From contig NZ_QPIG01000002.1 of the NCBI RefSeq assembly GCF_003337215.1, positions 372,001-436,000 on the forward strand: DNA of 64,000 nt, written 5' to 3'. The DNA is from Oceanihabitans sediminis (lineage in GTDB: Bacteria > Bacteroidota > Bacteroidia > Flavobacteriales > Flavobacteriaceae). The notes below the pieces were generated by a model that was not told the DNA's origin, did no database searches, and saw only the letters and a list, made by a program, of their open reading frames with translations. The stretch's first letter is position 1. Every line of letters starts with the position of its first letter. This document shows, piece by piece, positions 45,438-52,800 of the stretch. A program made the translations under genes and the position numbers.

Positions 45438-45663
45438 AACACACAAGGTCTTCCCTACTATGGTTTCCATTATTAAGGCAATAATTTAAACAGCTTTCAA
45501 CTTCTCATCTAAACAAACCTATAAGAGGTCGCTAGTCATATAATTAAAAATCAGCATATTAAATATTTTTCAGTTAAAATAGCACCCACCTTGGGTTCAC
45601 CTTGTTAATGAAAAATTACGAAATGAAGTTGCTTTGTATCATAACAAAACAAAACACTTTATT

Positions 45664-45963
45664 ATGAATTTAAATCCAAAAACATTGTTCCCTGAAACCG
45701 AAAATTTAGAACTCCTAAATCATCAACTAGTTACTAAAAGATATCTATTAAATGTGGTTAATGCATTACTTAAAGAATTAAAAAATGTCAAAAAAGAAGA
45801 CAAGCCAGCGCAATGGTTAAAATCATCAGAAGTTAGAAAACTATTACGCATCTCTCCAGGGACGCTTCAAAATCTTCGAATTAACGGAACACTCAATTTC
45901 AAGCGTGTTGGTGGCATCATTTACTATAAGTATGAAGACATCCAAAACATGCTAGAAAATTAA
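45664..45963 (+). CDS. Excisionase-like helix-turn-helix protein
   Basis: A 99-aa DNA-binding protein from the ATG at 45664 (MNLNPKTLFPETENL); an earlier in-frame ATG at 45634 adds ten residues. The C-terminal half is a MerR/Xis-type winged HTH (WLKSSEVRKLLRISPGTLQNL then NGTLNFKRVGGIIYYKYEDIQNML). Such proteins act as excisionases or regulators in Bacteroidota mobile elements. It lies between rteC-like and the replication-type genes, which supports an element-maintenance role. Confidence 0.85.
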   Translation: MNLNPKTLFPETENLELLNHQLVTKRYLLNVVNALLKELKNVKKEDKPAQWLKSSEVRKLLRISPGTLQNLRINGTLNFKRVGGIIYYKYEDIQNMLEN

Positions 45964-45989
45964 TCATCAAAAAACTTGAATTTTTAATC

Positions 45990-46799
45990 ATGAACTACAT
46001 CAAACACTTAACAGGCTTTTTTGATAAAGTTATTAACGACCATACTTTAAACCCAACACATATCAGTTTATACATCGCACTGTTTCAATTCTGGAACTGC
46101 AACCGTTTCAGAAATCCTATTAGCATTTCGCGTGACGAAGTAATGCGAATAAGTAAAATAAGTTCCAAAGCGACTTACCATAAATGCTTAAAAAATTTAC
46201 ACGCATTAGGATATATAAAATACGAACCATCATATAATCCCTATAAAGGAAGTTTGGTTCATCTCTATAATTTTTCAGGAAACCTAAAACCAAAACCAAA
46301 AAACAGCAAGGTTATTAAACAAGCAACAGACAAGTCTTATACTAGCACTGGTACAAGTCCTGAACAAGCAGAGGCATCTTATATAAACAGTATAAACAAT
46401 ACAAATAAGTTAAACAATTCAAACGTGAACAAGCAATCTCTAAATTCTAAAAATGAAACTTTAGATTTAAAAAAAGAAGCTGCTAATACAAAACAAAAAA
46501 AGTTGCGCAAAAAAAATAAAAGTATGGTAACGCCAAATGAAAAAGACCTAATCAATTACTTCCTGGAACAAAACTTTCCAGAATTAGAAGCTAAAAAGTT
46601 TTTTAATTACTTCTCCAGTAATGGTTGGTTAGTAGGTGGCAAAACACCTATGGCTAATTGGAAAGCGGCGGCACAAAATTGGATGATTAATAGTAAAAAT
46701 TTCAATGCACAACACCACCACAACACCGACATAACACCGACAATTCGCCCAAAAAACCTCAACACAGCAACCAATAAAAATTATTCAGAACCTCTCTAA
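45990..46799 (+). CDS. Replication-type winged-helix/DnaD-like protein of the element
   Basis: A 269-aa protein. The N-terminal ~95 residues form a winged helix (FFDKVINDHTLNPTHISLYI, SISRDEVMRISKISSKATYHKC, ALGYIKYEPSYNPYKGSLVH). A low-complexity Asn/Lys/Ser linker follows (about 110-175), then a C-terminal region (LINYFLEQNFPELEAKKFFN, WLVGGKTPMANWKAAAQNWM) reminiscent of DnaD/replication-initiator C-termini. With the DnaC-like ATPase next door it may form a helicase-loading pair. A purely transcriptional role is the alternative. Confidence 0.7.
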   Translation: MNYIKHLTGFFDKVINDHTLNPTHISLYIALFQFWNCNRFRNPISISRDEVMRISKISSKATYHKCLKNLHALGYIKYEPSYNPYKGSLVHLYNFSGNLKPKPKNSKVIKQATDKSYTSTGTSPEQAEASYINSINNTNKLNNSNVNKQSLNSKNETLDLKKEAANTKQKKLRKKNKSMVTPNEKDLINYFLEQNFPELEAKKFFNYFSSNGWLVGGKTPMANWKAAAQNWMINSKNFNAQHHHNTDITPTIRPKNLNTATNKNYSEPL

Positions 46800-46800
46800 C

Positions 46801-46883
46801 TGTTATTGCGAGACACAAAGCAAATGCAAAGCATTCACGAATACCAAAATGTTTAAATAAGAATGCATGAGTAATCTCATTAT
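46801..46883 (+). repeat. Degenerate intergenic repeat (ATTGCGAGACAC...AATCTCAT type)
   Basis: TTATTGCGAGACACAAAGCAA followed further on by GAGTAATCTCATTATA looks like a decayed and interrupted copy of the intergenic repeats that begin ATTGC/ATTCC and end GCAAT/GGAATCTCAT. It sits between the DnaD-like and DnaC-like genes. Confidence 0.4.
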
Positions 46884-46895
46884 AAAAAACGTAAT

Positions 46896-47501
46896 ATGTA
46901 CAACTACCAAAAAGCAACCAAATGGCTAGAATCTAAAGGACAAGAACTATTTGGCAACCACTTCAAAATTTATGATGAAGACAAAACCATCATTCACAAA
47001 CTCATGGCGTACAGCACAGGTGATGAAGAAGTAACAAAGCAACTCGATATTAATTTAGAAAAAGGGATTTTGCTTTCTGGCCCTATTGGTTGTGGTAAAA
47101 CAACGTTAATGACACTAATGAAACATTTAGCAACCCCTCAAAACAAATACTATGTAAAATCCTGTAGAGAAGTGGGTTTCGAGTTCATTAAAGAGGGTTA
47201 CGACGTCATAATCAGATATAGCAAACCAAGTTTGCATCAATCTAAAGTAGGCATCATCTGCTTTGATGATCTTGGTACAGAAAACAATTTAAAATACTTT
47301 GGCAACGAATGTAATGTGATGGGCGAAATTCTATTAAGTCGCTATGATTTATTTATTAGCAAAAAAGTTAAAACACATCTCACCACTAACCTATCTGCAT
47401 CAGAACTAGAACATCATTATGGCAATCGAGTTAGAAGCAGATTAAGAGAATCTTTCAATCTAATAGCCTTTAATAATAACTCAAAAGACAAACGAAGGTA
47501 A
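46896..47501 (+). CDS. DnaC/IstB-like AAA+ ATPase
   Basis: A 201-aa ATPase with Walker A GILLSGPIGCGKTTLMTLM (about residues 57-75), Walker B IICFDDLGTENN, sensor 1 in THLTTNLSASEL and the arginine-rich sensor 2 box GNRVRSRLRESF. This is the order found in DnaC-type helicase loaders and IstB-like proteins. There is no transposase next to it, so an IstB role is unlikely. Pairing with the DnaD-like gene suggests a replication or helicase-loading module for the element. Confidence 0.85.
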   Translation: MYNYQKATKWLESKGQELFGNHFKIYDEDKTIIHKLMAYSTGDEEVTKQLDINLEKGILLSGPIGCGKTTLMTLMKHLATPQNKYYVKSCREVGFEFIKEGYDVIIRYSKPSLHQSKVGIICFDDLGTENNLKYFGNECNVMGEILLSRYDLFISKKVKTHLTTNLSASELEHHYGNRVRSRLRESFNLIAFNNNSKDKRR

Positions 47502-47636
47502 TAGCACAGTATTTTAAAAAAATTATTGATGTTGGTGTTTATTATTCTTTGTTGTTCATTGACAATGAACATGCAAAATTTATGAACGAATTAGTAATTA
47601 ACTCAATTCAAATCACAAATTAAAAATAGCATTTTT

Positions 47637-47733
47637 ACACCCTAAAAGGTACAAAAACAGCAGTGTTAAAATATTTACACCCTTTAAGGTATAATTATAA
47701 AATAAATCACTATATTGTACCCATAAAGGTATA
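47637..47733. promoter_or_regulatory. Three operator-like palindromes in front of hipB
   Basis: Three related sites occur at 47637-47652 (ACACCCTAAAAGGTAC), 47677-47692 (ACACCCTTTAAGGTAT) and 47718-47733 (GTACCCATAAAGGTAT). The starts are 40 and 41 bp apart and the last site ends five bases before the hipB ATG. The shared core ACCC-N4-AGGT is an imperfect palindrome. HipB proteins of other bacteria bind repeated operators with TATCC/GGATA-type half-sites, so these are the likely autoregulatory sites here. Confidence 0.75.
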
Positions 47734-47738
47734 ATACC

Positions 47739-47978
47739 ATGGAATGGGATAGAGAAAATACAATAGCCCAATTTGTAAGGGATAGACGTAAAAAAGCAAA
47801 TCTAACACAAGTAGAGTTATCAGACTTTACAGGTGTAGGCTTGCGTTTTGTACGCGAACTCGAACAGGGAAAACCAAATGTAATGACCGATAAAGTAAAT
47901 CAGGTATTATTATTTTTTGGACACACACTAACACCAACACCTATAAGCGATGAGACAAGGAGAAATCTGGGTAAATAA
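47739..47978 (+). CDS. hipB: HipB-like antitoxin / autorepressor
   Basis: A 79-aa Cro/C1-type HTH protein (IAQFVRDRRKKANLTQVELS, TGVGLRFVRELEQGKPNVMT), the first gene of a three-gene hip operon. In HipBST systems HipB represses the operon and helps sequester the kinase. Its 3' end overlaps hipS by 29 bp. Three candidate operators lie immediately upstream. Confidence 0.88.
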   Translation: MEWDRENTIAQFVRDRRKKANLTQVELSDFTGVGLRFVRELEQGKPNVMTDKVNQVLLFFGHTLTPTPISDETRRNLGK

Positions 47979-48267
47979 AACGTTGGCAGGCATATTAACC
48001 GAGGACGATAATGGCTATCATTTCAAGTATGACAAAGCATACCTAGAAAATGAAAGCGCATTAGCAGTGAGTTTAACCTTACCATTACAAGAAGAATCGT
48101 TTAGTGCCGAATACCTATTCCCTTTCTTCGATGGTTTAATTCCGGAAGGTTGGTTATTAGATATCGCACATAAAAATTGGAAAATAAATCCAAGAGACCG
48201 CATGGGCTTATTATTAACCACATGTAGAGATTGTATTGGCAATATTAGCATTATAGAGAAAGTATGA
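47950..48267 (+). CDS. hipS: HipS, free N-terminal HipA subdomain
   Basis: A 105-aa protein corresponding to the HipA N-terminal (Couple_hipA) domain encoded as a separate gene: GEIWVNKTLAGILTEDDNGY, LAVSLTLPLQEESF, LFPFFDGLIPEGWLLD, RMGLLLTTCRDCIGNISI. In the three-part HipBST systems described for enteric bacteria, HipS is the component that neutralises the toxin HipT. It starts inside hipB, and its stop overlaps the hipT ATG (ATGA, 48264-48267), so the three are translationally coupled. Confidence 0.88.
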   Translation: MRQGEIWVNKTLAGILTEDDNGYHFKYDKAYLENESALAVSLTLPLQEESFSAEYLFPFFDGLIPEGWLLDIAHKNWKINPRDRMGLLLTTCRDCIGNISIIEKV

Positions 48268-49220
48268 ACTACTGTTTAGCATGTCACAAAAAACTAGAAG
48301 ATGGTAACATAAACTACCATCAAAACTGCCTAACAGCATTTTGGCAAGAAGACACGCCTGTACTAAAATTAGAATATGAGATGTCTCAAATCGAAGCCTT
48401 GGCAAAAGAAAACGTAGCACAACGCATCATTGTTACTGGTGTACAACCAAAATTATCATTAGGTTTCACTCAAGAAAATGCTCAAAACAGGTTAACCATT
48501 GTAGGTGCATTAAATGGCAGGTATATTTTAAAACCACCATTTCAAATGTACCCACAAATGCCAGAAATTGAGGCACTATCTATGTTATTAGCACAAGCTT
48601 GTGGCATAGCTACAGTACCCTTTTTATTAATCCCATTAAAAGATGGTGCTTTAGCTTATTTAACCAAGCGTATAGATCGAACTGCCAATAACGAAAAATA
48701 CCCAATGGAAGATGCTTGCCAATTCACAGAGCGACTCACTGAACACAAATATCGTGGTTCTTACGAGCAAATTGCAAAAGGCGTTATAACCTATGCACAA
48801 AATCCATTACTGGATGCCGTAAAATTTTATGAGCAAGTTATTGTTTCTTTCCTGATTGGAAATAACGACATGCATTTAAAAAACTTTTCACTAATTGCAC
48901 AAGACAGTAAACACTATACATTGGCACCAGCCTATGATATGGTAGCGGTTAAATTATTAATTCCGGAAGATCAAGAAGAATTAGCACTAAACCTCAACGG
49001 TAAAAAGCGAAAAATTAAACGTCTAGATTTTAACGAAGCCATGACCAAAGCACAAATACCTGCAAAAGCTATTGAAAACCTATGGAATCGTATAGAAAAA
49101 GGCATGCAGCAATGGCAAGAATTAATCGCCTGTAGCTTTTTAAGTAAAGAAAATAAAAGTACTCTAATGACATTAATAGAAAATAGAGCAAAACAATTAG
49201 AATTAAATACTAAATTGTAA
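48264..49220 (+). CDS. hipT: HipT serine/threonine kinase toxin
   Basis: A 318-aa HipA-type kinase without the N-terminal subdomain. It starts with a zinc-finger-like pattern (CLACHKKL...HQNC, residues 4-22). The Gly-rich loop follows (TGVQPKLSLGFT, about 58-69) with one serine (Ser65) as the candidate autophosphorylation site. ATP-binding Lys90 (RYILKPP), catalytic IGNNDMHLKNFSL (Asp202, His204, Asn207) and metal-binding Asp225 (APAYDMV) are all present, so the kinase should be active. In characterised HipT the target is tryptophanyl-tRNA synthetase; the target here is unknown. Confidence 0.9.
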   Translation: MNYCLACHKKLEDGNINYHQNCLTAFWQEDTPVLKLEYEMSQIEALAKENVAQRIIVTGVQPKLSLGFTQENAQNRLTIVGALNGRYILKPPFQMYPQMPEIEALSMLLAQACGIATVPFLLIPLKDGALAYLTKRIDRTANNEKYPMEDACQFTERLTEHKYRGSYEQIAKGVITYAQNPLLDAVKFYEQVIVSFLIGNNDMHLKNFSLIAQDSKHYTLAPAYDMVAVKLLIPEDQEELALNLNGKKRKIKRLDFNEAMTKAQIPAKAIENLWNRIEKGMQQWQELIACSFLSKENKSTLMTLIENRAKQLELNTKL

Positions 49221-49241
49221 TGCTAATAAATTACAAACACC

Positions 49242-49634
49242 ATGCAACCACAAGAGTTAGTTCAAAATATTGAAACTTCAGAAAAAGTTAAATCACAACT
49301 TATACAAGTCCTTGATGCCTTCCAAAATATGGATTACCACAAGCTAAACGATTTGTTAGATAACGAAGCCTATTACGAGGACATGAAAAAAACAGCGTTT
49401 ATCTATAAACAAATGCAAATCTTTAAAGAATTTCATAAAAAAGGAGATACATATCTTAATCTTTCAACAAATATTTGTACAGGCTGTTTGTGTAGCGAAC
49501 CCGTTTTTGTGTTAACAGGAAATAATTCTGCCAATAAATACGCCATCTATGTCCAATTTACCCAAGGTGAAATAACCGATATTTTTAGATGTTCAGAACA
49601 ATCCAATGGTTTTGACTGCCTACCTCCTTTTTAG
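49242..49634 (+). CDS. Small hypothetical protein after hipT, possibly NTF2-like
   Basis: A 130-aa soluble protein with an N-terminal helical part (LVQNIETSEKVKSQLIQVLD, MDYHKLNDLLDNEAYYEDM) and a beta-rich C-terminal half (YLNLSTNICTGCLCSEPVFV, KYAIYVQFTQGEITDIFRCS). The helix-then-curved-sheet pattern resembles an NTF2/SnoaL-like fold, but I do not recognise the family. A C-x2-C-x-C cluster is noteworthy. It follows hipT after 21 bp on the same strand and may be its fourth operon member. Confidence 0.55.
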   Translation: MQPQELVQNIETSEKVKSQLIQVLDAFQNMDYHKLNDLLDNEAYYEDMKKTAFIYKQMQIFKEFHKKGDTYLNLSTNICTGCLCSEPVFVLTGNNSANKYAIYVQFTQGEITDIFRCSEQSNGFDCLPPF

Positions 49635-49652
49635 AATTAGTATATATTAGCA

Positions 49653-49754
49653 TTTAATTGTAAGTTTTTCTGTATTATTTTAAGTGCTTTTTATATCTTT
49701 AAGTCTCCCTAATTACAATTAAAATAGCTCAAATCGAACTAAATTTAATTGTAA
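49653..49754. repeat. Three copies of TTTAATTGTAA upstream of the defence operon
   Basis: The 11-mer TTTAATTGTAA occurs at 49653-49663 (plus), 49713-49723 (minus, as TTACAATTAAA) and 49744-49754 (plus), all inside the 230-bp gap before the large helicase gene. Its repetition in both orientations suggests a regulator-binding site, although the DNA is AT-rich. No exact TAnnTTTG promoter box was found here. Confidence 0.5.
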
Positions 49755-49864
49755 TATTTTTTTGCATTGATACTATTAAAAATTTAGCATAAAATATAAG
49801 AACAATAGTTGAAGAATTTCATCCAATTAACTTGGTAATAGAATATAAAACATAGTCAATATTA

Positions 49865-52800
49865 ATGGACGCATTTAAAACACACGATCAAGTCATATCA
49901 AATTATAGAGATTATTTAAATTCATTTTTAAACATTGCAGATGATAGAATTAAAGAAGAAGTTGGCAAGGCATTTGAAGGTGATGGTTTTATACCTGATC
50001 CTTTAATACAGTTTAACCCTTCTTTCAAGAAAGGTGATTCCTTGCAAGATCTTTACAATCAGAGATTAATTAATAAACATCTAATAAAAACTTTTGGGGA
50101 TTTTAATTTGTATAGCCATCAAACCGAAGCTATTCAAATTGGGATTCAAAATAAAGGATTTGTGGTAACATCTGGAACAGGATCAGGAAAGTCATTAACT
50201 TATTTAGCGACAATATTTAACTCTATTTTCAATCAAGAGGGAGATAAAAAGAAAGGCGTAAAAGCAATTCTTGTATACCCTATGAATGCATTAATTAATT
50301 CGCAACAAGGAGAAATTGAAAAATATGCTGAAAACTTTGGAAATGAATTCCCTATAACCTTTGCAAAATATACAGGGCAAGAAAATGCTGAAACAAGAGA
50401 TAAAATAAAAAATGATCAACCAGATATCATATTAACAAATTATATGATGCTAGAGTTGATTATGACACGTCAATCAGAATCTTGGTTACGTGATTCCTTA
50501 AAAGATAATCTACAATTTTTGGTTTTTGATGAATTACACACCTATAGAGGGAGACAAGGATCTGATGTTAGTATGCTCATAAGACGTATAAAAAGCTTAT
50601 GCACTTCAAACATTATATGTATTGGTACTTCGGCAACAATGTCTTCCGGAGGTAGTCCTATTGAAAAAAAAGAAGCCGTAGCAAATGTAGCAACCAAAAT
50701 ATTTGGTACCAACTACAACACCAGTCAAATAATAGGCGAATATCTACAAACCTGTACTAATGGTAAAGAGTTTAATGCAGTAGACTTAAGAAACGCTATA
50801 CTAAAAGGAATTAATAATCAAGATAACGAAGAGGTTTTTATTAATCATCCATTAACGAATTGGTTAGAATTAAATGTTGCTTTAAAAGAAAACCAAGAAG
50901 TACTTGAAAGAGGTCAACCAAAAACGATAAAAGCTATTGCGTCATTATTAAATAAAGTGACTGAAGTTGAGAGTCAATTAATTGAGAATGTACTTGTAGA
51001 TTTATTAAAATGGACAGAGCGTTTAAATGAAATAAATAGAGTTAATAAAACAGGTAAAAGTTTTTTACCATTCCGATTTCATCAATTTATTTCTCAAACA
51101 AGTACAGTTTCGGTTACATTAGAATCAAGAAACACAAGAGGTATAACTATAAAATCTGGTAGATATTTAAAGGATGGAGATGATGAAAAATTTCTGTACC
51201 CCATTTTATTTAGTAGGTATTCAGGTGTAGATTTTATTTGTGTTGAAAAAGACGTAGACAAACAATTATTGTTACCTAGAAATCCAGATGAACCAGTTAG
51301 AACACTAACATTAAAAGAAGGGACAAGAGAAAACCTAGTAGAAAGAAATTTTAGTTCAGGTTATCTGGTTCTTGATGAAGGTGAATCTTTTTGGAATGAG
51401 GATCCAATTGAAATTGCTCCTTCTAATTGGCTAAACCCAAGCGAAACCCAATTCAAACCTTATTATAATTGGCAAATGCCACAGTTAGTTTATTTCAACT
51501 CTAGTGGTGCTTATTCATCTGAACCTATATATCCTCTTAAGGGGTATTATATTCCAGTGAAACTACGTATTGATCCCACTGCTGGTATTATATATGAAGA
51601 CTCAAAGACCAATGAAGGTACAAAATTAATGAAGTTAGGTAACGAAGGGAGAAGTACAGCTACAACCATAATGTCTTATGCTGTTATAGATTCTTTGTAT
51701 AATCAAAATGAAGAATTAAAAGATCAGAAACTATTAAGTTTTACTGATAACAGACAAGATGCTTCATTACAATCGGGTCACTTTAACGATTTTCTTTCTT
51801 CAATTAGGCTTCGTTCCGGTTTATACCATGCGCTTAAAAATAACCCTCAAGGGTTAAAAGTTCATGATATAGCAGAACGTGTTTTTAAAGAATTGAAATT
51901 AAAGGAAGAAGCATTTGCTAAAGATCCTTCTTCCGATCCAGACTTTCCAGATCCAGACAATGAAAGAGCTATAAAAACGTATTTATTAATTAGAATTTTT
52001 CAAGACCTTAAAAGAGGTTGGCGTTATACCTTACCGAACCTTGAACAAACAGCATTATTAAATGTAAAATATAATGAATTGAGTCGATTGTGTGCAATGG
52101 ATCAAAAATTTGCACACATTCCATTTTTTAATGAACTATCCCCAGAAATAAGAGAGGAAATTCTTATTCAATTTTTTAATTTTTTCAGAACCAATTACGC
52201 CATAAACCATAGATATCTTGTTGATGATCGATCTGAAACAGAGAGTTTTTTAAAAAATAAATTGGATGATAAAAAATTATGGTCTTTAGATCATAAAGAA
52301 TCTATAGAAACACCTACATATATGGTTTCTGTAAGACCTGGTAGAAGCACACAGAGAGGAATTTATTTTGCTACAATAGGTTTACGTTCTGGCTTGGGGA
52401 AATATATAAAACGAATGATGTTGGAAAATAATTTTGACCCTTTAGGTCAAGATGATTACAGAGGTTTCATAGAAAGTTTATGCAATTTACTTACAGATAC
52501 TAACTTTTTATCTAAAAGAGAGAATTTAAGAGGGTCAAACGGCACAATTAACGGGTATCTTTTAAGAGCTGATAACCTAATATGGATGCCTGGAGATTTT
52601 AAAACAGTTCCGATTGATGCAACCAGAATAAACACCTATCGTAATTTGGTAATTAAACCAAACTTATACTTCCAGAATTTATACAAAACGGATTTTTCAA
52701 AATATCAAAAAGAAATTCAAGCAAGAGAACATACAGGACAAGTTAACAGTGAGTTGAGAATAGAACGTGAAGAAGCATTTCGAAAAGGTGAAATATCATC

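Noticed and set aside
46896-47501. IstB helper of an insertion sequence
   Set aside because: No istA-like transposase or terminal inverted repeats flank the ATPase, so an IS21-type element is not supported.
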